Below are positions 58,071 through 64,000 of a stretch of 64,000 nucleotides of DNA, piece after piece. Position numbers and translations under genes: made by a program. The notes below the pieces were generated by a model, which saw only the letters and a list, made by a program, of their open reading frames with translations, did not search any database and was not told where the DNA came from. Each line of letters begins with the position of its first letter. The stretch's first letter is position 1. This stretch comes from an uncultured Clostridia bacterium. GTDB lineage: Bacteria > Bacillota > Clostridia > Christensenellales > CAG-314. Where the stretch lies: the NCBI GenBank assembly GCA_944364615.1, contig CALVWF010000004.1, forward strand, positions 62,001-126,000. The letters run 5' to 3'.

Positions 58071-59755
58071 TTCAACCTCCCTTGTATCAAAAAGTATTTG
58101 TTTGATTTTTCCTCGGCAACGCCGTTGCCGTGTCCTTCCTCGATGTAAACCCCTTTTTCTCTGCTGACTGTCAACAGTATCGTCTGTACGTCGCAACTGC
58201 GTTTTATTACAAATACTCCCTTTTCTCCGCTTATCTTCACGTCTCCCCGTTGCAACGCAGGTTGTTGTTTCAATGCAAGCAATGAGGTCAGTTGCTGTAC
58301 AAATTGTTTTACTTCGCCGTCGTTTAATCTGTTCCAGTCGAACGTTCTTCTGTTGTCGGGATCGTACCCGCCTTCCGTCATTATTTCGTCACCGTAGTAA
58401 ATATTGCAACTGCCTGGCATAAACACCGACATTGCCAGCGCGCACAGATATTTGTATTTGTCACGCTTTACCAAAGAATAGAATCTGTCGGTGTCGTGAC
58501 AGTCCAGCAGATTGAACATCATGTTGTTTGTCGTATCCGTGTAACGCATCAGCAATCCGTTGAGTTGCAGGGCAAGTTGCACTTCGTCGATTTTTTCATG
58601 TACGAAGTAATCGATCATCTGCTTGGTGAAAGCGTAATTCATTATACTGTCAAACTGATCGCCGTTTAGATAACTTTCGCTGTTGTGCCAGTTTTCCCCT
58701 ATTAAAACCGCATCGGATTTCACCTTGCGCACAGCCTTGCGCATCATCCGCCAGAAGTCGTGCGACACTTCGTCGGATACGTCCAGTCTCCACCCGTCAA
58801 TGTCGTATTTTTTGATCCAATACGTTGCCACGTCTATAAAATATTGTTGCACTTCCCTGACAGACGTGTCCAGTTTGGGCATATACGGACAACTGGCAAA
58901 CTGACAGTAATTGTCACGCTGTTCGTTGATTTTGTCCCCTTCTATTACAAACCAATTGAAATACGGTGACTGCTTGCCGCGTTTCAGAACGTCCTGAAAC
59001 TGTGCCGACCTGTCGCTGATGTGATTGAAAACCGCATCCAGCACCACTCTTATGCCCCGTTTGTGGCATCCTTCCACCAACCGTTTCAACGCTTGGTTAC
59101 CGCCGAACATAGGGTCAACGTTGTAGTAGTCGTAGATGTCGTATTTGTGATTGGATATACCGCAAAAAACCGGAGTAAGATACAGCGCATTTACGTTGAG
59201 ACTTTTTATGTAATCCAGTTTGCTTGTGATACCGTCGAGATCTCCTCCGTAAAAAGACTTCGGATCGGGCAACTGTCCCCACCTCGAATTGATATACCCT
59301 TCGTCCTTTTGCGACGCCTTGTAAAACCTGTCGGGAAAAACCTGGTAAAAGACGGCGTTGTTAAGCCACGGGACGTTTTGCGTAATGTCGTTTGCATTTA
59401 TGTAAGCGTACTGAAAACTGTTCAGATACGCCACGTTAAAGTCGTATTGTTCCGTAATACCGTATTCGCAGAAATACTGCACCTTGTTGTCATGACATAT
59501 TTCAAATACGTAGGCAAGTCTCGAATCTTTCAGATGAAGTACGGTCGAGTAGTAACTGTACCAACTGTCGTCGCAGAGATGATGCAACTGCTGTCTGTAC
59601 TGGTGTCGGGCAATATCGTACTTGTTGTTGTAAAGCACGCTTACCCTGTCCGGCACATCCTCCTTGGAAAATCTGATACGCAAAACCACGGTTTTGCCGT
59701 CCAATGCGAAGCAGTAATTGCTTTCCGCTCTGTGATATATTGCAGGAATGTTCAT
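58067..59755 (-). CDS. GH13 neopullulanase/maltogenic-amylase-type enzyme
   Basis: 562 residues, no signal peptide, hence cytoplasmic. The first 125 residues form an N-terminal beta domain typical of cyclomaltodextrinases and neopullulanases. The catalytic barrel has the four GH13 motifs: VVLDAVFNH, GWRLDVSDEV (nucleophile Asp), LIGENWHN (acid/base Glu) and LLDCHDTDR (third Asp). It would degrade imported maltodextrins, cyclodextrins or pullulan fragments. AGAGGT precedes the ATG. It is the first gene of the operon GH13-MalE-MalF-MalG. Confidence 0.93.
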   Translation of the reverse strand: MNIPAIYHRAESNYCFALDGKTVVLRIRFSKEDVPDRVSVLYNNKYDIARHQYRQQLHHLCDDSWYSYYSTVLHLKDSRLAYVFEICHDNKVQYFCEYGITEQYDFNVAYLNSFQYAYINANDITQNVPWLNNAVFYQVFPDRFYKASQKDEGYINSRWGQLPDPKSFYGGDLDGITSKLDYIKSLNVNALYLTPVFCGISNHKYDIYDYYNVDPMFGGNQALKRLVEGCHKRGIRVVLDAVFNHISDRSAQFQDVLKRGKQSPYFNWFVIEGDKINEQRDNYCQFASCPYMPKLDTSVREVQQYFIDVATYWIKKYDIDGWRLDVSDEVSHDFWRMMRKAVRKVKSDAVLIGENWHNSESYLNGDQFDSIMNYAFTKQMIDYFVHEKIDEVQLALQLNGLLMRYTDTTNNMMFNLLDCHDTDRFYSLVKRDKYKYLCALAMSVFMPGSCNIYYGDEIMTEGGYDPDNRRTFDWNRLNDGEVKQFVQQLTSLLALKQQPALQRGDVKISGEKGVFVIKRSCDVQTILLTVSREKGVYIEEGHGNGVAEEKSNKYFLIQGRLK

Positions 59756-59776
59756 TGTTTACCTCTTTTTACCTTC

Positions 59777-59805
59777 TTGACAAATAAAATACCCGATACT
59801 ATAAT
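59777..59805 (+). promoter_or_regulatory. Perfect consensus promoter of the compact LacI gene
   Basis: TTGACA (59777-59782), 17 bases, TATAAT (59800-59805). The ATG is at 59815, so the mRNA would have almost no leader. On the other strand TTTGTT, 17 bases, TATAGT could serve the GH13 operon, so the two promoters overlap. Confidence 0.85.
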
Positions 59806-59814
59806 TGTTATATC

Positions 59815-60618
59815 ATGAAAAACAAAGTTACACTGCGTGACATCGCTCGGGAAGCAAATGTGTCCGTTGCAACGGTAAGTTACGTACTTAACAACCGCAA
59901 CGACCAGAGCATAAGCGAAGCAACACGCAAAAAAATTTTACAGATAGTCAACCTGTACAACTACAAGTTGAATTTTTCCGCCAAAAGCATTGCCAGCGGC
60001 AAGACAAACATTATAGCAATGTGCCTCGGCAAACACGATTTCGCTCTTCACAAGGCGGAACACATGCTTGCGGTGGAACGTTTGTCGCGCTACCTGTCCA
60101 AACGGGGCTACAATCTCAGCATTGTGTACGGAGAGGAAGTTGCTCGTCTTGACTGGTGCGACGCAATAATATGTTGCGACACCGATTCGACCTTCTTCGC
60201 AAATTTGGCGGAAGCGAATTACTGCCCGCTGTTGGCGTTCAACACTCGTTCGGAAAACCAGGATCTCTTTTACCAGATCAACACCGACTACGAAAACGTC
60301 AGGCGCATCGCCGACGAAATATATAAAGACAAGCCGTACACCGTGGTAAGTTTTCCCGCAAACAGCGCACTGCTAAGAGATCTGCTTACCGCAACGTTTC
60401 CCGATGTGGTATTTGCCGACAGTTACCGCTCTCTTGACAAATTAGCCAACAAAAATATTGTTGTCCTTGGCGAAACGCTTGGCGAATATTGCAAACGTTT
60501 TGCGAAAGACATCCTTGTAATAGATACGTGCAGTAAAGACAAAATCGGCAAACTGTTCGAATGTTTTACCTTTGCAGTGGAACGCAAGGAGGGAGCCCCT
60601 CACGACATACGTATCTGA
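59815..60618 (+). CDS. Compact LacI-family regulator of the maltodextrin locus
   Basis: 267 residues, against 330-340 for most of the family. The HTH is canonical: VTLRDIAREANVSVATVSYVLNNRN, then SEATRKKILQIVNLYNYKLNFSAKSIASG. The sensor part is shortened but has paired beta-alpha units (TNIIAMCLGKHDF, WCDAIICCDTDSTFF, CPLLAFNTRS, DKPYTVVSFPANSALL). It probably controls the divergent GH13-MalEFG genes. There is no Shine-Dalgarno site before the ATG; transcription should start only a few bases upstream (see promoter). Confidence 0.9.
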   Translation: MKNKVTLRDIAREANVSVATVSYVLNNRNDQSISEATRKKILQIVNLYNYKLNFSAKSIASGKTNIIAMCLGKHDFALHKAEHMLAVERLSRYLSKRGYNLSIVYGEEVARLDWCDAIICCDTDSTFFANLAEANYCPLLAFNTRSENQDLFYQINTDYENVRRIADEIYKDKPYTVVSFPANSALLRDLLTATFPDVVFADSYRSLDKLANKNIVVLGETLGEYCKRFAKDILVIDTCSKDKIGKLFECFTFAVERKEGAPHDIRI

Positions 60619-60653
60619 TATATTTAAATTTAAAAAGCACTTTCCCCTACCCG

Positions 60654-60681
60654 CTCCGCCACGATTGTGGCGGAGTTTTTT
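60654..60681 (+). terminator. Terminator of the compact LacI gene
   Basis: Stem CTCCGCCAC / GTGGCGGAG around GATT, followed by six Ts. Confidence 0.92.
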
Positions 60682-60702
60682 CAGGTAAGGGTAAATCAAT
60701 TG

Positions 60703-62433
60703 TTATGCAGCCGTAATAGTAAGTACGGGTGTCTCGCCGCTCATGTCAAGCACAAGAGTATATGTACCCGTTACTGTGCAGGCAATGTTGCTTTGAGAAA
60801 GGTCAAATCCCTCGGGCGTTCCCGAAACATTGGACGAGCCTACCCAACCGCGTTGGTTGCCGGAATCGTTGCCCACGCAGATTCTGAGACCGAACTGATC
60901 GCCTTCGGTAAATTCCTTGGTGATGGTATAAGTCAGCGCGTCGGCGTCGTAAGTCATCTTCCATTCGGCGTCGACTGCCCAACCCGCGCCGGTCATTGTG
61001 CCGTAAACATACACGTCGTCCGGAATATTGAGGTCTTCAACCGAAATCATCTTGGAAATACTGTTGAAAGTTATCTTGTAATCGCTTGTCTTTAAAATCT
61101 TGATGTTGTTGTTGGATGCGCTTACCGCACTGAAATTGTCACCGCCGTTCAACAGATTAAAGTAATTGTAACTACCCAGACCATTGTACGTATCCGTTCC
61201 CCATTCGCCTCTTTCCGTAGAGCCTTCCTTGAACGCCTGAATTATAAATTCCTTGTCTGCCGTCAGGTGGATACTGTCAATCGTGTAGATGTGCGGATTG
61301 GTTTCGTCCTGAACGAATTTGTACTGTTCATTGAAACAGTAGCCTTCCCAGTCCTTTACTCCGTCGGCAAATGTACCGTCGATATAGTAATCGGTGGGTT
61401 CGGGTACATATTCGGTATCTACAGTTACGTTAAGTTTCGCCGTTTCTTCGGTGTAAGTGAATGTGTACATTCCCGCTTGCTTCGTGATCATGTTGCCACC
61501 GCTGTCTTCAAGCAGTTCCTTTGACGCGTCGTCAAGGTTTACGTACTTGATGTACGTCTTGCCCGCTGTCGTAACGCCATCTTCGGTAACTACCGTCGCA
61601 AACATAAAGGAATCTCCCTCCAACATGTACATCGACAGTGTGTAAATACCTTCTTCACCCTCTTTGAGAGTTGTTCCCGAGTATATAAAGTCTTTCCAGT
61701 CGGTGACTTTTTCGCCCTTTATATAAAAGGTGGTAACCGCTCCTTGCGGTTCTTCCTCGCCGCCGCCCACTACATCGCCGTTGCGCACAACGGTTACAGA
61801 GTTATTGGCGTTGACGGGATCGGTAGTAATGGTAAACGTATAATTGCCCGCCATTGAACAAATTGCATTCTTGGGAGCATCGCCGAGACCGCCTCCTGCC
61901 TCTATATACTCACCGGGATTTGCAATCGCGTCAAATCCGACGTTTGCACCGTCGGCATTGTTGTAATCGAGCACTCCGTCGGAATTCAGGACGGTAAACT
62001 TGAATTCGTCCCCCAGATTGACGTCGATGGTAACTTCAAATACATTGCCTTCGCCGCTTTTCTTGGTAAGTCTCACTGCGTCTTCAGCCGTCCAGCCTAT
62101 TCCCGAACCTACCATTACCCAAATTCTGGTATCTTCGTAGCCGGCAGATTTCCAACGTGCGTAAGCCGCCGCATCTTCCGTAAGAACCTTGCTGAAATCG
62201 TACTTCGTCGCATTTGTAGGAGTTACAAACCAGTCCACAAATTCGAAGTTTGCCTTTTCCGGATCGGCAGGACGCTCGGGAGCCTTGCCTTCCTCTACCG
62301 TGATGGTATCAAGCACCGTCGTGGCGTCGTCATCGTACAATGTCAATGTATATGTAACGGGTGTGCATGCCACAAGTGCAAGCGACGCAACTATACACAT
62401 CACAAGTGTTACTGCCAGTAATATACGCTTCAT
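60703..62433 (-). CDS. Starch-binding-like lipoprotein
   Basis: 576 residues with a lipoprotein signal ending in LVACTP (Cys about 23). Residues about 30-92 look like a Listeria-Bacteroides (InlB B-type) repeat (YDDDATTVLDTITVEEGKAP ... FVDWFV ... AYARW). Four units follow, each starting with a pattern like WVMVGSGIGW, FYIKGEKVTDW, YYIDGTFADGVKDW or VYVYGTMTGAGW and containing an FKFTV/FGLRI strand; they resemble SusE/SusF or CBM starch-binding modules. It probably binds starch at the cell surface. AGGAGG precedes the ATG. It faces away from the LacI gene. Confidence 0.8.
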   Translation of the reverse strand: MKRILLAVTLVMCIVASLALVACTPVTYTLTLYDDDATTVLDTITVEEGKAPERPADPEKANFEFVDWFVTPTNATKYDFSKVLTEDAAAYARWKSAGYEDTRIWVMVGSGIGWTAEDAVRLTKKSGEGNVFEVTIDVNLGDEFKFTVLNSDGVLDYNNADGANVGFDAIANPGEYIEAGGGLGDAPKNAICSMAGNYTFTITTDPVNANNSVTVVRNGDVVGGGEEEPQGAVTTFYIKGEKVTDWKDFIYSGTTLKEGEEGIYTLSMYMLEGDSFMFATVVTEDGVTTAGKTYIKYVNLDDASKELLEDSGGNMITKQAGMYTFTYTEETAKLNVTVDTEYVPEPTDYYIDGTFADGVKDWEGYCFNEQYKFVQDETNPHIYTIDSIHLTADKEFIIQAFKEGSTERGEWGTDTYNGLGSYNYFNLLNGGDNFSAVSASNNNIKILKTSDYKITFNSISKMISVEDLNIPDDVYVYGTMTGAGWAVDAEWKMTYDADALTYTITKEFTEGDQFGLRICVGNDSGNQRGWVGSSNVSGTPEGFDLSQSNIACTVTGTYTLVLDMSGETPVLTITAA

Positions 62434-62459
62434 ATGTTCCTCCTTAAATTTTTTACGGT

Positions 62460-62478
62460 TTACTTAACCGTTAAGTAA
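62460..62478. promoter_or_regulatory. Perfect 19-bp palindrome at the lipoprotein promoter
   Basis: Arms TTACTTAAC / GTTAAGTAA with one central base, overlapping the expected transcription start. A candidate operator for a regulator of the maltodextrin locus, possibly the compact LacI protein. Confidence 0.65.
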
Positions 62479-62482
62479 TTTC

Positions 62483-62511
62483 AGTTTAGTATCCGAAAGC
62501 GTCAAAGTCAA
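62483..62511 (-). promoter_or_regulatory. Promoter of the starch-binding-like lipoprotein
   Basis: Reverse strand TTGACT (62511-62506), 17 bases, TAAACT (62488-62483). Confidence 0.7.
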
Positions 62512-62802
62512 TACACTACGGCAATAATTAAAAAATAGCACAGACGTTCATTTTTATACTATTTACATTTCAATTTTACGATATTTAAAAGTAAACTTCA
62601 GCCTGTTTGCGACAAATTTTAAAAATTTCAATACGTCGGTTGATTTTGCGCGCAAATACTTTCTATTACAGAGTAACGTAAAAGAAAATGCAGCACTGTC
62701 ATAGCATTTTTACCGTCTTTTTGGCGTAAACGGAACAAAGCAACAGCCGATTGCTTTCGTTGAGCGACGCGCGATAAAGATGGTTTAACGTAAAATTGGG
62801 TA
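62512..62802. other. Intergenic region between divergent promoters
   Basis: The 62434-62865 gap holds the lipoprotein and FNT promoters and the palindrome. In the middle I see no gene or RNA feature. Confidence 0.5.
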
Positions 62803-62831
62803 TTGAATTGACGTTTACAGTGTGATACAAT
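62803..62831 (+). promoter_or_regulatory. Promoter of the FNT gene
   Basis: TTGAAT (62803-62808), 17 bases, TACAAT (62826-62831); TTG start at 62866. Confidence 0.7.
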
Positions 62832-62865
62832 ATTTTTCAATATATATAAAGAAGGAGAGGTTGGA

Positions 62866-63666
62866 TTGAATACACCTAAGATAATAGCGGACAAATATCT
62901 TGACGTCGCAGAAAGCAAAATGAATACTCCCTGGTATAAAACTCTGATGCTCGCGGTAATGGCGGGAATGTTTATTGCGGTGGGTTCGGTTGCTGCAACT
63001 ATCGCTTCCCGTTCCTTCGAAGGCGCTACCGCGAATATAGTAAAGGGAGCAATCTTCCCCGTGGGACTGGCGATGGTAATCGTAGCAGGTAGCGAATTGT
63101 TTACAGGTAACTGTCTGCTGATAATGCCGTTGCTGCAAAAACGAATAAGTTTCGGCGGAATGGCAAAAAATCTTGCAATAGTATACGCCGGAAATTTCAT
63201 CGGCGCAATAGTAATTGCCCTTATGGCTACTTACAGTCATGCATTCCAGATCACCGACCTTGCCCCGCAAATAGTAAACATAGCCGCGCAAAAAGCCTCT
63301 CTCGATTTCGGTCAGGCGTTGCTGCTGGGCATAATGTGTAACATTTTCGTAAGTATCGCCGTGTGGATGTCCATGGCTTCCAACAGCGCGTCGGGTAAAA
63401 TCGTGGCGTTGTACCTTCCTATAATGGCGTTTATAATCTGCGGATTCGAACACAGCGTGGCGAATATGTATTACCTTACAAGCGGTCTGCTGACAAGCGC
63501 GGTATTCGGAATACCCGCTCAGGGGCTGACTGTCGCCAACTGCATTTTCAATAATCTTATTCCCGTAACGCTGGGCAACATGATTGGCGGAATGGTATGC
63601 GTAGGACTGCCCTACTGGTTTATTTACCTGCATCAGGAAAGACGGCACGAGACGGAAAATCAATAA
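62866..63666 (+). CDS. Formate/nitrite transporter (FNT) family channel
   Basis: 266 residues from the TTG at 62866, chosen for GAAGGAGAGG six bases upstream. Six membrane helices in two repeats, with the family landmarks VAGSELFTGNCLL and the channel His region GFEHSVANMYYL. FNT proteins pass formate, nitrite or hydrosulfide (FocA, NirC, HSC subgroups). In a fermenting anaerobe a formate channel would be expected, but no pyruvate-formate-lyase gene is nearby, so the anion is not determined. Confidence 0.92.
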   Translation: MNTPKIIADKYLDVAESKMNTPWYKTLMLAVMAGMFIAVGSVAATIASRSFEGATANIVKGAIFPVGLAMVIVAGSELFTGNCLLIMPLLQKRISFGGMAKNLAIVYAGNFIGAIVIALMATYSHAFQITDLAPQIVNIAAQKASLDFGQALLLGIMCNIFVSIAVWMSMASNSASGKIVALYLPIMAFIICGFEHSVANMYYLTSGLLTSAVFGIPAQGLTVANCIFNNLIPVTLGNMIGGMVCVGLPYWFIYLHQERRHETENQ

Positions 63667-63692
63667 AAATTCAATAAATTTAAAAAAATCAG

Positions 63693-63721
63693 TTGACAAA
63701 CGTCGCAATGTCTGTTTTAAT
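63693..63721 (+). promoter_or_regulatory. Promoter after the FNT gene
   Basis: TTGACA (63693-63698), 17 bases, TTTAAT (63716-63721). The expected start is near 63728, 24 bases before the ATG at 63752. Confidence 0.65.
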
Positions 63722-63751
63722 TGTTACATCATTTTAAAGGAAGGAACACAA

Positions 63752-63799
63752 ATGTATTTTAATATTCGACGTCGCAACAATAATGAAGTTCAAAATTAG
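63752..63799 (+). CDS. 15-residue ORF, possible leader peptide
   Basis: MYFNIRRRNNNEVQN, with AAGGAAGGA before the ATG and a promoter just upstream. Three Arg codons followed by three Asn codons, then a stop, recall control codons of an attenuator. The codons lie in one arm of a 15-bp stem with a single mismatch (about 63774-63788 paired with 63818-63832). Downstream hairpins are at 63858 and 63913. The controlled gene would lie beyond the window. It may also be a chance ORF inside an FNT 3' region. Confidence 0.4.
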   Translation: MYFNIRRRNNNEVQN

Positions 63800-63857
63800 G
63801 AAACGATTTTCCCGATTCATTTTTGTTGTGTAGAAATATAAATACATTGACTCTAAT

Positions 63858-63886
63858 GCACCGAGAATTTCGTCGGTGCTTTTTTA
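63858..63886 (+). terminator. Terminator, first of a tandem pair
   Basis: GCACCGA / TCGGTGC around eight bases, then TTTTTTT. Confidence 0.88.
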
Positions 63887-63912
63887 TTGTTATACGCGTA
63901 ACCCGCATTATG

Positions 63913-63947
63913 AGGCAATATCCGCACCGACGGATGTTGCCTTTTTT
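63913..63947 (+). terminator. Terminator, second of a tandem pair
   Basis: AGGCAATATCCG / CGGATGTTGCCT (one G-U pair) around six bases, then TTTTT. Its loop together with the flanking stem bases repeats GCACCGA (63924-63930) from the first terminator. Confidence 0.85.
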
Positions 63948-64000
63948 GTGGGCAAAAACATCGCAAGATGACAAGATATACAAACGATGAGCAGAGCGAA

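Noticed and set aside
1..64000. Search for tRNA, rRNA, CRISPR arrays and insertion sequences
   Set aside because: I saw no T-loop or acceptor pattern of a tRNA, no repeat-spacer array, no transposase and no terminal inverted repeats. A covariance search could still find a small RNA.

Overview
The window looks like chromosomal DNA of a Gram-positive, probably anaerobic gut member of the Clostridia/Firmicutes, possibly the Christensenellales. The evidence is strong purine-rich ribosome sites, consensus sigma-A promoters (TTGACA, 17 bp, TATAAT), many lipoprotein signals ending in a Cys lipobox with no outer-membrane proteins, a mannose-class PTS, ECF and FNT transporters, and the gene order rpsF-ssb-rpsR. 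The lineage is inference. I see no tRNA, rRNA, CRISPR array or insertion sequence.

Layout. 1-800: start of feoB and two feoA genes (ferrous iron uptake) behind palindromic operators. 1.1-9.2 kb: a small membrane protein, a large Ig-like/beta-helix lipoprotein, and an ABC exporter locus whose ATPase is fused to a YwaF/TMEM164-like membrane domain. 9.6-20.5 kb: an amino-sugar PTS locus with an RpiR regulator, dedicated HPr, a membrane-anchored helical-repeat protein, IIA, an SIS protein, IID, IIC, IIB, a HAD phosphatase, nagA and ptsI. 21.0-26.6 kb: one 1884-residue DUF4011-helicase-Vsr-like nuclease-DUF3320 protein, an anti-phage type architecture. 26.8-41.8 kb: a LacI-type regulon for an unidentified sugar-like substrate, with a TauE/SafE transporter, a PFK, and an 11-gene operon (TIM-like isomerase, LarA-like protein, class II aldolase, aldose epimerase, divergent NagB-like protein, taurine/nitrate-type ABC importer, AGE-family epimerase, divergent Pgi, Gfo/Idh/MocA dehydrogenase). 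The same CAAACGATTGC operator core lies in both divergent control regions, tying the two ends together. 42-51 kb: M48 protease, zinc-ribbon protein, ECF S component, membrane protein with an L15-like domain, M14 carboxypeptidase, nagB, hpt, tilS, rsmA. 52.2-52.8 kb: a decayed BspA-like leucine-rich-repeat gene. 53.2-54.3 kb: rpsR, ssb, rpsF. 54.4-62.5 kb: a maltodextrin locus (MalG/MalF/MalE-like, GH13 enzyme, LacI regulator, starch-binding-like lipoprotein). 62.8-64 kb: an FNT channel, then a promoter, a 15-codon ORF and tandem terminators at the window edge.

How the parts work together. NagA and NagB can feed N-acetylglucosamine-6-phosphate into glycolysis, and the PTS genes around nagA supply EI, HPr and a full mannose-class permease. 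The maltodextrin genes import and cleave glucans but lack their own ATPase. The LacI regulon is the best candidate for an undescribed system: its members match the functional roles of a sulfosugar or other modified-sugar glycolysis (importer, mutarotase, aldose-ketose isomerase, kinase, aldolase, triose isomerase, product exporter), but several enzymes are divergent paralogues with changed phosphate-binding loops. That reading is inference from gene content and shared operators.
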